A DNA stretch of 64,000 nucleotides from Paramecium octaurelia (GCA_905182995.1 CAJJDP010000031.1:410419-474418); one strand, 5' to 3'; positions 34,189 through 48,777 are shown, numbered from the stretch's first letter. The notes: generated from the sequence alone by a model not told the origin. Made by a program: numbers and translations.

Positions 34189-36465
34189 ATGTCTTCACAA
34201 TACCCCAATTACTTGGACTATGAAGATGACTACGAAAGACACTATCAGAAACTCACCAAAGGGCCCTTCTTAGACGAAATCTCCATGGATGAAGCAGAGT
34301 CTTACTTCTATGTATTAACATCAATAATATATCATAGTACAACATCATCACCACCAATCTTATCAATTACACCTTCAAGTACATCCAAAGCTAAATCCAT
34401 AAGAACATCACTCTTGAAACCTACATAGTTTAGCACCCCACCCAATTCGAAGAAATTAGAACCAGAATTCCACAATTTGCTATTGTTATTACTTTTAAGG
34501 GAATGAAATACGGAGGGATGCTTTGGGATACTTTGAATGAATAGATATTCCTTATCAATGGAAATTCTTAACTTGAAGATGCTTTTACAGATTAACAGAT
34601 ATATCACATTAAATCCTATTCGAAAGATCTTCTCTCTGTTATTGCTGCAGTATTCATTCGAATCTTAAACAATAAGAGTAAAGATTTATCGAAGATTGAT
34701 TCAATCTTTCAAGAATGCATAGATCACGCTCTCATCAAATGGGTTTTACTAAAATAATATCGAATCAAATAGATGAAATAAAAGGGCGAGTCATATTCAA
34801 GAATTTTAGATGACAATTTCTTAAAGGAAATTAATTCATCATAAAGTCATTCAAATTTAAAGTCGAAAAAGTAAACATACTTATTACCTTTGACCTAAAT
34901 GAATAATCAATCCAAATCCTTCTCTGAATTGGCTTAAGCAGACAATCAACCTGAAAATAAAAGGAGACAACCTACATCCCAATCAAGACACAGATCTTTA
35001 CTCAAAATTGATAACCAACCTAATTTAGGTTAAGTATAAAAATAAGAATTAGTATAAAATTAGGAGCATGGATAAAAATAAGCATATGGATAACAATAGG
35101 GATACTAATAAAAATAATAAGACTTAATGTAAAAATAGGAATATCAATAAAAATTAGAATAAGTATAGACATAAAAATAGGAACAAGAATAAAAATAATA
35201 AAATTATAAATAAAATTAGACACTTTCACTTAATAAAACTCCCAAGTCTTATAAAATTAATATACAAGAACCCTCAAATGATAATATTGATCTTATTAAA
35301 GAGTCCATTTCAGTAAAAGACTTTCTTGATGGTATGAATAATTTAAAACAGCACATTGTCAATAAAGATCCTAAGGATTAAAATATTGCAACAACCTATC
35401 CCTATTACAGTCCTGAATAAGTACTCAAATTAAAGTTTGATGATTTAGAAGGTATGTTATAGGATCAAGTAAAAGGGAAGAAAAACAGTATGAATTACGC
35501 GAAGCCAATCGAGAAGCTACTGCATCTCTTAAAATATTATTCAAAATACAACCCCTATCAATATGAAATCATCGTCAATCAATATTCTGATTTCATTCAA
35601 GATAAAGTATTACCTACCATTATTTAAGCTGTTAGAGAACATGGGCTTGCCAAGAGCTGTATAGAATACTCACAAAACATTTTAGTCTTCTCCCATCCCA
35701 ACCTCTAAATCTATAGGGAGAGACTAGAAAATGGATCAAGATCCAGTTATTGATCTGAAGAACAATTAAAAGATCTATTTGACGGAGTATAATCAGCTGA
35801 AAGACTCCTTAATTCTATCTTAGAACTTAATGGATATTTATTTCAAGTATTTGTAGGAAACATTTTAGAGAGTTCTAATACTGCCTTTAGAATTTTATTA
35901 GATTTTGAGCTAGAATGTGGTCAAGTAAAGAAACATCAATAAATAGTTAGGGCAAGAAGTTTTACGGATCGATATTAAGGGAGAAACAACACAATATTTG
36001 ATTTATTTGATTAGATTTTCATTCCAATCTAGTTAACTAAGAATGAGTATGTGTGTGTGTACATAGATTTTAATTATAAAATAATGTATTACATTAACAC
36101 TTTAGAGAGAAATGAGAGTAGAGCATTAATTTATAATTTTTAGGGAAGTTTCCATTGCGCGTAGAAATATTAGATATGCCCATAATGTAATTTATTGTAA
36201 AATTTATAAAAAATGAATACAATGTTAAGGTCATGAAATCGTTTAATATTTTAAATTGGAGTATTTTTAGTATTGATAACATTTGAAAGAATTTGTGGAA
36301 TTTCAGAACGAATATGCTCAAGATATCACTCATAGCGGTTTAGTGCTGGTGTACATTATTGATTCGATTTGCAATCATGAAAATGTATTGGGAAACATGT
36401 AAAGATTGAAAATGTTCATGAGTAAAATTTTGGTTGTAATAAAAAAATTACGAATCGAAAGATGA
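34189..36465 (+). CDS. Gln-rich protein with ULP/SENP-like domain lacking catalytic residues
   Basis: The N-terminal ~300 residues include DDYERHYQKLTKGPFLDEIS and a helical region without a known domain. Positions about 35025-35215 encode a low-complexity Gln/Lys/Tyr tract written almost wholly in TAA/TAG glutamine codons. The C-terminal ~250 residues fit the layout of a C48 (Ulp/SENP) cysteine protease: IFIPIQLTKNEYVCVYID corresponds to the His-Trp strand, MYYINTL to the Asp strand, and QDITHSGLVLVYIIDSIC to the Cys-Gly segment. At each catalytic site the residue differs (His to Glu, Asp to Asn, Cys to Ser). Introns include 26 bp at about 34312, 26 bp near 36118 and 20 bp near 36270. A pseudo-protease is inferred from the pattern only. 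Confidence 0.7.
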
Positions 36466-36561
36466 TGTTCATTATATGATGAATTTTATTTAATTAATAC
36501 TGATTATTAGTACATTTTTATAAATTTATATATAAAAAGTTGAATAAAAATAATAATATTT

Positions 36562-38103
36562 ATGAATCCAGATATGCCTGTCCATGTGCAAAGTAAATCT
36601 GAAATTCCATATTGTTTCGTAGATCTCAAATATGAAGACTTTGACATCATAAAGCCTTTAGGAAAAGGAGCCTATAGTGAAGTAGTGTTGGCTAAGAACA
36701 AACTCACTGGACATGAATCAGCCCTTAAAATTGTGGACAAGAATTTCCTCCTTAAAGTAAGCATTTCCCATTAATAATGTAGGAGAAAAAGATGCATCAT
36801 GCATGCATTGAGAGAGAAGTGCTGGGTAATTTGAGACACAAAGGAATCATTAAATTATTCAATGCATTTGAAGAACACGATAAATTATATTACTCACTTG
36901 AAGTGTTAACTGATGGTAATTTGTTAGAATACATGAACAGTAATTCATATTTGTAATGCTTAGGGCATGTTTTGAATGATTCAATAATAAAATTCTATGC
37001 AGCTGAATTGTTGCTAATTCTTGAATATTTGCACCAGAATGGGTTGGTCCATCGAGATGTCAAGCCAGAGAATATTCTATTGACCAAGGATAAACATTTA
37101 AAACTTATTGATTTTGGAACAGTATTTGTTTATGATCATACTAAAATTGACATCGGAAATAAACTAGAGGATATAAGAATTTAATATCAAAAGCAAAGGT
37201 CTCCCTCTTTAAATGATTTTGAGAAACCTGCAATTAGGTATTGCAGAGATTCTAGTTTTGTGGGCACATCCGAATACTTGTGTCCTGAACTAGTTGATTA
37301 CAATGTAATTGGTCCATAAGCTGATTTATGGGCTTTAGGATGTTTCATTTATCAATTATATACAAATAAAACTCCATTCTATTCAGAAAATGAATTTGAA
37401 TTGTTTAATAACATAAGCCAATGTTCATGGTCACAAGAATAAAGCATACCGAATGATGCTTTGGATCTCATCAAGATTTTACTCGATAAGGATCCTTCAA
37501 AAAGATTTCATGGAGAGTTTGATGGTATTTAAATAATAATATCATTGCTAGATTGCCAGTATAATTATGATAGTCTCAAGCAACATCAATTTTTTAGAGG
37601 AATTAATTTTAAATAGATGTGGTTGTAAGATGTCCCTTTTATAAATACAGCCACCACATATAAAAGAAAGGTGAGTAGAATTCAAACTACCTTTGTTGAA
37701 AACAATTTAACCTCTCGGGATAAATTTGATGTTAGAGGAATTTCTGTGACAAAACACAAGGCAGATTCTATAGTAATATAAGGGCAATTAGATAAGGAAC
37801 ATGGAGTTCTATTTATGACTCAGTTCTCTCTTAGACATGCAAGTATTGTATGCTAAGATGGGAAGGCAAGTTTTATCTATATTAATCCTTAATTAAACAA
37901 TAAAAAGGTATTATTTTGAAGTTAATTATTAGACAATAATACCCTTAAATTAGTTTACTTCATGCAAGTTGTTAGGGAAAGGGAAATTCATTGTTGGTGA
38001 TAGAAATAAAAAGAAATACATTTTCAAGTAGAGAGAAAATAACGTACCAGCTCAACAATGGGTTAACTTAATTAACAAATATATCAAATCCAATCATTAT
38101 TGA
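36562..38103 (+). CDS. PDK1-like protein kinase (3-phosphoinositide-dependent kinase)
   Basis: The kinase domain has [17 protein letters not shown], the lysine in ALKIVDKNF, catalytic loop [17 protein letters not shown] and [13 protein letters not shown]. The GTSEYLCPE form and the position of Ser before FVGT are typical of PDK1 in the AGC group. The C-terminus ([19 protein letters not shown]) fits the last strand and helix of a PH domain, as in PDK1. A 26-bp intron near 36755 and a 25-bp intron near 37909 are removed. The second is needed to reach the PH helix and the TGA. PDK1 phosphorylates the activation loops of AGC kinases downstream of phosphoinositides. The insert after the DFG motif is longer than usual. 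Confidence 0.86.
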
Positions 38104-38196
38104 TTGGAATTTATTTATTACATAACAAATATACATTAGAAATGTTTTAACATTAATCACAATTAAATTTTATTTTTATATATATACTAATATCGA

Positions 38197-39203
38197 TCAT
38201 AATGATGCATCTAATGTGAATCCAATTGGGACTGGTAAGAAACCTTATTTGGCTGGTAATGATCCGTCGAGTGGTACTTCAGTTGATAGAGTCCAATTGA
38301 ATCTACACATACACTATGATTTTGTACCTGTCATTAAGTTTTCCTTTTCCACTCAAACCAAGTTTCTTTTATGTCAAATTTATTCTTGCTTTGACATCAA
38401 CTTTTTCTACTTTTGTGGCGACTCCAGCCAAAGCATTCAATTAAGATTTAGCTAAGTTGTATTCTGCCTCTAATCCGAAAGTGTTTTTATTTTTTCTGTA
38501 AACAAGATCAAAAATTAGTTTTCCTTGTAGTAATTAATTCACTTTTTTGGGATTGTGTGGATCTTAAGTCAAGTGTCTGAAAAAGACATCATAATTCTAT
38601 GAAAGACGTCCAATAAGGAAGTCGAATCTTCTCACTGCAAATTCATTTGAGACTTGAACATCTTCTGCAAATACTGAGACCCAATTGTTATTCCTCCAAA
38701 GGGTTCTGCTGAAAGCATTCACGACACTGTTTGGATTGTATTCGAAACCTAATTTATTTATGAATATCTACGTATGTGATTAGTCAATTATTTGAATTAA
38801 GCAACACCACCAAATCTGAGTACTGCTTATCCCAAGTGAGAGCTGCCTAATTTGGCATTGGCAAATAGATTAAGACTTCCATTGCTTCCAACTTTGGCTA
38901 CTTCTCCAAAGTCTATGTGGACTTTAGCTCCATCTTCTCTTGTGGCAATTTGGAAGAAATATCTTATGTTATTTTCATAAACTCTTACTTCTAGTATGGG
39001 AATTGGAATTTAGTCTCTTGCTTAGATTATTATTTGCTAAGATCTAACCATCCCTTGTAGTTGGCAGTCCCCAAATTTTTTGTGTTTCCCTTAAATTTGA
39101 GGTTCAACTTTCCAGTTGAATAGTCATCCTCCAAGACCTTCTTGTAAGAATGATCTCCTAAGCCAGTAAGAGGAGCTGGGTTTAATGATTCTGGGGTAGC
39201 CAT
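38197..39203 (-). CDS. Mitochondrial outer-membrane porin (VDAC)
   Basis: The protein starts MATPESLNPAPLTGLGD, followed by DDYSTGKLNLKFKGNTKNLG, the alternating pattern of the first beta strands after the N-terminal helix of ciliate VDACs. The rest alternates hydrophobic and polar residues in strand-sized units. It ends PIGFTLDASL and TGA, where VDACs have the final strand (the G..LDA.. signature). VDAC forms the 19-strand metabolite channel in the outer membrane. The ATG at 39203 is preferred over an in-frame one 33 bp upstream because it gives the normal short N-terminus. At least one intron is probable (near 38770). About 320 residues, slightly longer than animal VDAC. Confidence 0.78.
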
Positions 39204-39697
39204 TCTAAAATATCTTTTATTATTTTTATTTATCAATTAATTTCACACGATTTAGCTAAATTACTTCACTTGCAATAACTTTCCATTAATTCTTATTTTA
39301 AACTCACCCTAACATTATTTCAACTCTCCTTTTGTTCATTAACCACTACAAGCCTATTCAATTGTCACAAACAAAAACCTTTAATTCTCATCCTAACAGG
39401 TTTTTCTTGGATTTTTGTGACTAATCAAAGGATGGGAGTGCGCCAATAATTAGAGCATACCATTACCTAGATATAAAATTATTATTGTTTATTTTCCCAT
39501 TATAAAAACAATGACAAATTTATAATATAAGGTGATTTTTCATTTATCCGATCTATTTACAGCCATGTGTTAATTCTAATATTAAGAGCATTTCTTAAAT
39601 GATGATCTGAATACATAAATGTCGGAAATGGAATGTAAATTAAATATTGTGTGGGCAGAAATAATGATTATAGAGATTAATAATAATTTTTGAAATA
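39204..39697. other. 494-bp intergenic stretch with an imperfect inverted repeat
   Basis: This separates the start of VDAC from the end of the CDPK, both on the minus strand. No gene is visible. Positions 39364-39380 (gtcacaaacaaaaacct) and 39398-39421 are an imperfect inverted repeat with arms gtcacaaa/tttgtgac and aaaaacct/aggttttt, able to form a hairpin with one side bulge. It may be part of the VDAC promoter or leader, or chance. Confidence 0.45.
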
Positions 39698-41375
<1,678 letters not shown>

Positions 41376-41443
41376 GTATTATTTAATTTAATATGTACAG
41401 GAATCTATTCATTCAGACACCTTTGATCTAATCCCCTCCTTCC

Positions 41444-42067
41444 ATGTTTGTACCCTACCATTCTCCCAACAGAACCTTCTCTCCTGCCACCTCCTGTCTG
41501 CACACTCAAGGCTCTCCCAATTCGCCACTCTTGTATGATCGATATTCGTCTCAACACCGACCGGACTCTAATGTTTATTGTAAGCCCATAAATTTTATCG
41601 TCCTAGTTAAATCCAACGAACCTGCTCATAGTTCTTGCTTCCCTGAACAATCCAACATAGTTCGACAAAGGAGTCATTTTTCGAAAGCAAACCAAAGTCC
41701 TAAGAAAGCACAAGACATCTCACACAAAATCGACTATCTTGATGGCTCAACGTACTATGGCGAAACCAAGAATTAAATGAGACATGGCAAAGGTACACTC
41801 TACAGTTCTGAAAACCATTTAATTTATATCGGAGAATGGAAAGAAGATAAGTATCATGGCTTAGGAATTTTGAACAAAGGGAATATCAGATACAAAGGTT
41901 ATTTCGAAGATGGCTTGGTAAGTGGAGAAGCCATTGAAGAAACCAAAACTTTTAAATTCTATGGTTTCTTTAAAAAAGGCAAGCGAAATGGTCCAGGTTC
42001 TCTACTAAGTAGAAATCATCTCACACAAGGCATTTGGAAGGATAACCTCCTTTAAGAACTGTGTTGA
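41444..42067 (+). CDS. MORN-repeat protein
   Basis: About 198 residues after removing a likely 27-bp intron near 41580. The N-terminal half is Ser/Pro-rich (SPNRTFSPATSC, QGSPNSPLLYDR) and probably disordered. The C-terminal half holds four MORN repeats: YYGETKNQMRHGKGTLY, YIGEWKEDKYHGLGIL, YKGYFEDGLVSGEA and FYGFFKKGKRNGPGSL. MORN arrays bind membranes and phosphoinositides and occur in cortical and ciliary proteins. It is divergent from the CDPK gene with 68 bp between starts. A conserved partner cannot be named. Confidence 0.85.
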
Positions 42068-42613
42068 ACTCTATCTTAAAATAAACCAGATCTTCTGTGA
42101 TTTATATAAATTAAATATATGAAACATAATTGAATGTCCTTCCATATTAGCTTCAAATCAACTGAATAACTCAACCTAATAAACTTTCAAATTTTACAAG
42201 GTTTGAATATCGATAGACGCAATTTAAAATCAAAGGGCATTTTCTATTTATAATTATTCAGTAAAGTTATAAAGATTACTAAATTAAATATAACATTTTA
42301 TTTGTGGGTTAATGATGACACTTAGGATATATTCAGTAGTCTTCTAAAATTAGCAAAAATATCTTAATCCATAATTTGTTAAAGCAATTTCAGTAAAATC
42401 TTAATTTTAGAGATAAGTATTTCTGAAATAAATCTTGAACTTATCATATTATTATTTATATAATAAGAAATATCTCAGAAGATATAGTACATGTGAATTT
42501 ACAAGAAATAATGGATTCAAAAGTAAATATATTAAATTTAGAGATTCTTTCAAAATAGATATAAATCAAACATCATTATAGAGTAATGTATTATGTTATA
42601 TGATTTTAATAGA
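42068..42613. other. 546-bp stretch without a supported gene
   Basis: AT-rich DNA between the 3' ends of the MORN gene and the convergent C2H2 gene. I see no coding frame, no tRNA and no repeat in it. Confidence 0.55.
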
Positions 42614-43692
42614 TCATTCTCCTTTTTCATCTTGTTTTTATAATTGTTATTTTTCCTATTGAACTTCTTTAGCTTTTTCAACGTAATCTTCAAGATCAGA
42701 ATATGCTTCTATCCAATCTATTAATAAACAAAAGAATGCCTAGGCAATGTCAGGTGTTCTAATGTATGATACTTGGTTCTAAAACTTATGGTACTCTTTT
42801 TTCTATAAATATCATTTTGTTTTCATTACCAAATAACTGTTCATTTAAGATAAAACTTCCTTCTTTAGATCAGTATCATTCTACTTGTCGATTTTGCAAT
42901 ACTCCTATTATTTTTTGCGTTAATCGTCATGTTGTGCTTCATTTTGATCCAGGGACATCAAATCTAATTTTCCTTCTGTGTTGACCTCTTGAGATTTCAA
43001 GGATTAGTAATTTTTAAAGAAATATGCTGTAATAATGCTAATTATCGATATGTCTTAATAAGCATTCTTTTTCAGATGTCTACTTAGCCATCCCATAAAG
43101 ATGGCTGTTACATTGACGACATTCAATTGGCCATCAAGTTAGTGAAACATTCCTTTGAGATTAGAAAAGGTGAATTCTTCCAATTCGTTTGTTAATGTAA
43201 GAGGATCTTTGAAATCCCAAATTGCTTCCTGATCAAGCACTTTTTTATTCAATTCTTCCAATTCCTTCAACACTTGGTTATAAATGTTTAAATAATTTGT
43301 TCCTTAAAACAGATCATCATTTAATGATTTAATTGGGTCGATTGGTTATTTTAAGTAATGTCTAATGCAATTGTTAGACGAGTCCTCCTCTTCATTGCTT
43401 TGCCCTAATTTGCCCAAAAATTCAAAGATCTGATCCTCCTTCTCATGCTATTTTTGCTCATCCATATTAGTCTATTATTTCACATACAATTTACTCTGGG
43501 TTTTGTTTTATCACGCTTGATTTCTTCCAAAGGTCTTGGGGTGCTGTATTACTTCGGCCATTTGGAATCATGTTTAGTTTTGCAATGAGTGTAGAATGCT
43601 GGATATGAAAGGTAGGATTTGCAACACTCTAAGCATTTCCATTCTCCATCTTCTTTATCGTTTTGTTTCCTTTTTTACTTTTTCTCACTCAT
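42614..43692 (-). CDS. C2H2 zinc-finger protein of unknown function
   Basis: About 340 residues. A single C2H2 finger near the N-terminus, WKCLECCKSYLSYPAFYTHCKTKH, sits in a strongly basic context (SEKKQKRKQNDKEDGEWKC). The rest is acidic and helical (DPLTLTNELEEFTFSNLKG, YLNIYNQVLKELEELNKKV), with a long C-terminal Glu/Lys/Gln coiled coil. Two introns, 23 bp near 43470 and 27 bp near 42800, are inferred. One finger alone is unlikely to give sequence-specific DNA binding. RNA binding or a chromatin-complex role is possible but not shown. No ortholog is recognised. Confidence 0.78.
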
Positions 43693-43909
43693 TAATTAAA
43701 ATATTTATGATCATTAAATCTTGGTTAGACACTTAATCAATATTATATATTTTATAAAATATCGCTTTTTTTGTTATTGATTATAGCCCTATCATGAGAT
43801 CTTTCATTTCTCTTTTTAAATTCAGTCATAATCATCCCCATCAGTTTTGTTCGGATTTATTAAACTATATAGCATCAATAAATTTTTTATTATATATTAA
43901 TATTAAATA

Positions 43910-44425
43910 ATGAAGGAAATAAACCTGGAGGAGAAAAATGGGCTTATAGGCTGCTTAATTAAGAGGAAAGTGAAGTAAATATGGATGGAACAAAAAATTA
44001 GGAAATCAAAATCCTTCCTTTTGAATGATATGGATTTCTGTTATCAAAGAAAACGGAAACTTACTTATTATTATAATAATCATAGGCCCAGCTTGATGAC
44101 TATCCACAAAAGAATTGCCAAATACATAAAACTAGATAAGCCGAGTTGTCTTTTCCAGTAGAAGATCTATCGATTCTATAAATTCTCCCAAAGACGCAAC
44201 ACAAAATATGAATAATTTGTTATAGACTACAAAGTTTACAATATTAAAAATTAAGAAAGAAATTTAAATGATCTTGATGCTGTAGAAGTTCCTTTTGATC
44301 TCTATATGTTTGACTACGATGAGGCACCATTTGAATAACAACAAATTGATGTTGAGGAATACAATGTAGAGAATCAAAGGTTAGCCAGATAGAATAACAA
44401 AATAATGAATTCTAATAATCATTGA
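43910..44425 (+). CDS. Unknown small basic protein
   Basis: This is an intron-less frame of 171 residues from ATG 43910 to TGA 44423. The N-terminal two thirds is basic, with many Lys/Arg/Tyr (CLIKRKVKQIWMEQKIRK, FYKFSQRRNTKYEQF). The C-terminal third is acidic (PFDLYMFDYDEAPFEQQ). There is no signal peptide, membrane helix or known motif. The composition suggests a nucleic-acid-binding protein with an acidic tail, but this is guesswork. It lies between the divergent C2H2 gene and the USP gene. Confidence 0.65.
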
Positions 44426-44620
44426 TTATTTATAAAAATCTTACTATAGATATATTAATTTAATCACATATTCAAAAAAGAACAAGTTAGTAATTTTGAA
44501 TTATATGTCCTCTGTGTATAAGAGACTTGGGATTTAGGATGAATGGTGAAACTTTTTGGAGGAAATTAAAATTTGGATGTTATTTTAATAAAATATAAAA
44601 ATAAATAATATTTTGATAAC

Positions 44621-47600
44621 ATGGGAGGCTTTTGTACAGGTGGTAAAAGGAACAAGCAGAATCCACTGTAAAATATGATGATAAATTAAGTTTGTATTTG
44701 TTGAAGGAAAGACCTTTAAGTACATTGTTGGATATGTGGCCATCATCATATTTACAAATGCTTAAACAGAAATATTTGGCCGTGAATCCGATAGATGGTA
44801 TGGATCATTTCAAATTCAGAACTTTGTTTCCTAAGTTGAAATCATAAAGTAATAAGTTTATAGGATTAGGAAAACTCGTTGCATGTCTTCAAATGTTTTG
44901 ATTTTGATTAAAATGGCAGAATAGATTTCAGAGAACTCTGTATAATGTTGAGTGTGATCTTTAACTCAGAGGAGGGAGACAGAGCAGAAATTCTGTTGGC
45001 CTTTTATGATTTTGATTAGGATGGAAAATTGAGTAAATCCGAGATGGAGTTTTTTATACAAGAAAATAGACAATATCTACAGAAGACTGATTTCGAGGTT
45101 TCAGAAATGCAGAAGGGCATGTTTAAAGTTTGGATCGACACAAATTTCAACCTAACAAGGTATTTCGAGATATTTGAACTATTGCCTGGTCCACTTAAGG
45201 AGAGAGAAAGAATTAAGGAGATGCTCCAATCAACATCAGCTTCATCCTAGAAATACTATGTGATAAGTTACAAATGGTGGGAACTGTGGAGATTCTATGT
45301 AAACTATAACTTCGTTAACAATCCAACAAGAAAGATTGCCCATATTTCCATTGTAGATATAGAGGAAATGGAAGAATAGAAGATAATAGCACCTCAATAA
45401 GATGATCAAGGAGTGCAAGGATCTCAATTTGAAGAGAAGAACGAGGACCTTTACCATCCAGGATTGACTTTGAATCATGGATTGCATGAATCTCTCCATG
45501 GCTCTTAATTTTATATAATAGAGAACCAAACTTCAATTAGACCAGGTTCAATTGACAATTCGGACATCCAAGGAGAATATGAAGGGGAATTGAAAACCAA
45601 CATTCTAAATAACCATGATTATTTGATCTTGCCTGAGGCTGCTTGGTTTTCCCTCGTGTAATGGTACGGATGCTACAATAATCTGGCTTACAAGAGACGC
45701 TCTTTTCATGATGAACGCACTAAAACTTAGATAGTTGATCTCTACCCTCCAGTTTTGTAAGGGTACATCACAACAAATAAGGGAGAGTTATCGTTTAAGC
45801 GTTCATATAAATTCATGGTTAATTTACGAAAATCTATGCATCATGTTATGAATAAATTGGTTAAAAAGTTTAAGATCAAAAATTAATCTGATTATCAGTT
45901 GTATTACATGAAGGTAAATGAGTCATGGACTCAGGTAGAAGATATGGATTTGAAATTACTGGACTTATAAATTGTATCCGGCACTTTTGTTACTTTGGTA
46001 TTGAAAGGCAAGACTCCAAAATCTGTATTTCAATAGGTTGGATGTGGATTGGGACAATTGTACGATGTTCAGCATCCTATTTCAAATGAATGGTTATTGT
46101 GTATTGTCAATGGGTTCTCAGAAGATTTAAGTGTCATTAGATTTCACATCCAAAAGGAAAGTTATCAAAGAGACTTTTCTATACCAGCCACTGAAAGATC
46201 CATAAGGATATATCCTCCAAATTCAAAATAGAAGCAGGAACCAAACTATTTTCTAATTCCTCATCACATCGGATTGTTGAATTTGGGAAACACCTGTTTC
46301 ATAAACACAGTTCTGTAATGTCTCATAAATACACCGGTGTTTGATGATTACTTGTATAAGTAGGCATTCAAGTCTGATATTTAAAAGAACTCTAAATTCA
46401 CTTATTTGATTGAGGAATTGTCTAAAGTAGCCATTAGATTGAAGGATTAAAAAGACAAAGCATTTGCCCCTGAATAATTCAAAAAAGCCATTGATCACAA
46501 TCTGCCTTCATTTTCAGGCTTTGAACAACACGATGCACAAGAATTTCTTAATATGCTTTTAGACACCATGTCAGATGAACTGAAGAAGAACCTATAGAAG
46601 AAATCTGTCGTTTAATCCAATATCAATAACTCCTTCGAGTAGTTCGAAACGGTGGTCAAAGAATTATTTACTGGTAAGACTGTCAATACGTTGATTTGTT
46701 AAAATTGCTAATTCAAGAGTTAGAAGTTTGAGGAGTACTATACTTTGAGTTTACCAATTCCTATAAACGATGAAATCCCCATCTTCATTATATTGTTTAA
46801 GAAGTGTCAATCATTGTAGAGTGAGATTCCCCCCTTGGATAAGTATGGAATCAAAGTCTCTAAATATGCCATATTGAAGGATTTATTTATCGCAATTGAG
46901 AAGGTGACTGGGATATCTCAGTAGAGATTTGAATTGACTGAAATTTATCGAAATTAAATACATAGACAATTTGGGAATCTGAACCCCTCAATCCCTATTA
47001 GATAGATCGGTTTAAAGGCTAATCAATTGCTGCATGTATTTGAGATAGCCAAGGTTGTTAAGGATGCGGAGGATGAATTTTAGGAGTTGATGTCCATGTT
47101 CACCTATAGAAAAGAGAACTTCCAAACCTCTGATTATGTCGATATTGAAGATAGGTTGGGAGATTGGAGACATGGCTAGATCACTCAAATAATTGATAAG
47201 AATCACGAAAAGAATTATAAAGTTTAAATTAAAAAGTAGAACTCATTTCAAAATATTTAAACATTTCACTACTATCAATTGTAACCTTTTAGAAGCAGAG
47301 TATAGAATTAAAAAAAGTTCAATCTAGTGACTGTGACAAATCGATATTACAACAAAGCAACTGAACAATATGAGAAATTCTGTTTTCCCTTTTTAATTTT
47401 GGTTCCATCCTCTCATCTCACCTTATAGGAGTTTTAGGCATTAATCTACATACAGGCCAAACGATTCATAGATTTTGTAAGCTTTTTAATTTATCCAATA
47501 GGGTTATTTGAAGAAGAAGAGTTGTATATAGAAGATGCAAAAAGAGAAAGTGCAATACTACAATGGAGCTCAGGATATATCAAATGATTTACATCATTCC

Positions 47601-48525
47601 AAAAAATACAATGCATAAAGTGTCTATTTAGGTTAAGCAGAAATGAGGAAGAGTAGTTATAGAAGGACAGAATAAGACTTGGAACCTAATCAAAAGAAAA
47701 TTAATAGACCAAACTATGAATCAATTTAGGAAGAGCTCAATTTCATTAAATCTAATGATTTCCCTTATAAAATTAAAATTTTAGACTAAAATATGAATTG
47801 TATAGCATGTGAAAAAAGTACAACCAATTCGAGTAATAGATACAATATTTGCAATGGCTATTCTTGTGAAATTGATCCTATGTTTTTGCAATTGCCTTAG
47901 AATTACTGCATAGTTTTGGATTGGATAGATTCATTGGCTTTTAATTTTTTTTCAACAGTTGTTTCACATCATGAAACTTATTAATAGTTGATTGAGAACA
48001 AGAATAATAGAAAAGATAGAGTGACACCAGATCAATGTTTTTCAATCTTGACACAGGAAGAGAAAGTGGAGATAAATTGTGATAAATGTCAATCGAAATA
48101 ATAAGCAATTGTAAAGTTATCTTTGGGACACACACCTAATATTTTGATATTGCATCTGAAGAGATTTTAATACAGGGATGGTTATTTGGAGAAGATAGAA
48201 TCAGATATAGATTTCCCCTTGAGATCTTTGAATTTGAAGTAATGGTAGATTGGACAGAATAGTAACAAAATTTATGATTTATATGCAGTAGCTAACCATT
48301 TTGGCAATGGTTAATATGGTAAGATTATTTTGTCTATGAGTAGGCCATTATACTTCTTATGTGTTGAAGAATATTGATTAGAAAGATGTTTGGGTGCATT
48401 GTGATGACGATCAAATAAAACCATAATCAGCAGAGAAAGTAGTGTCCCAATATACTTATTTATTGTTTTATAGAATAAGAGAAATCCCGACTAGTTCCTT
48501 ATTAAATTTAACTTATAACCATTGA
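44621..48525 (+). CDS. EF-hand ubiquitin-specific protease (USP32-like layout)
   Basis: A large cysteine deubiquitinase of about 1,280 residues. The N-terminus MGGFCTES, formed across a 20-bp intron near 44640, suggests N-myristoylation. Two EF-hands follow (FDFDQNGRIDFREL and DFDQDGKLSKSEM), then a DUSP-type domain (LPEAAWFSLVQWYGCYN). The USP catalytic core has GLLNLGNTCFINTVLQCL (Cys box), the zinc-ribbon-like CxxC insert, and the His box NGQYGHYTSYVLKN, followed by VWVHCDDDQI and YLLFYR. A 25-bp intron lies within the His box. EF-hands, then DUSP, then USP is the order in human USP32/USP6. The protein would remove ubiquitin at membranes in a Ca2+-linked way, though Ca2+ control is inference. 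The catalytic residues are all present. Confidence 0.9.
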
Positions 48526-48777
48526 TATATATTTATATTTTTAGCATAATAATTAATAATTGAAGTATCTCTATAATCATGCTTTTATATACTATCTAAT
48601 TCTTGTAGATTTATAAAGATCTTAAATAGTTTATGAAGCAATTCAAACCCATTATTTGATAATTAATATGAAAATCTTATGCAAGAAAATTAAACTTTCT
48701 TATAAAAGATTATTTCTTAATATGATGTACTTATTTCTATTAATTAAAAGACTTGGACTATTTGTAGGGTTTATGCA

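Noticed and set aside
35020-35229. Repetitive hydrophobic Ile-rich minus-strand frame suggesting a membrane protein
   Set aside because: It is antisense to the Gln/Lys tract of the ULP-like gene and simply mirrors the AT-rich repeat.
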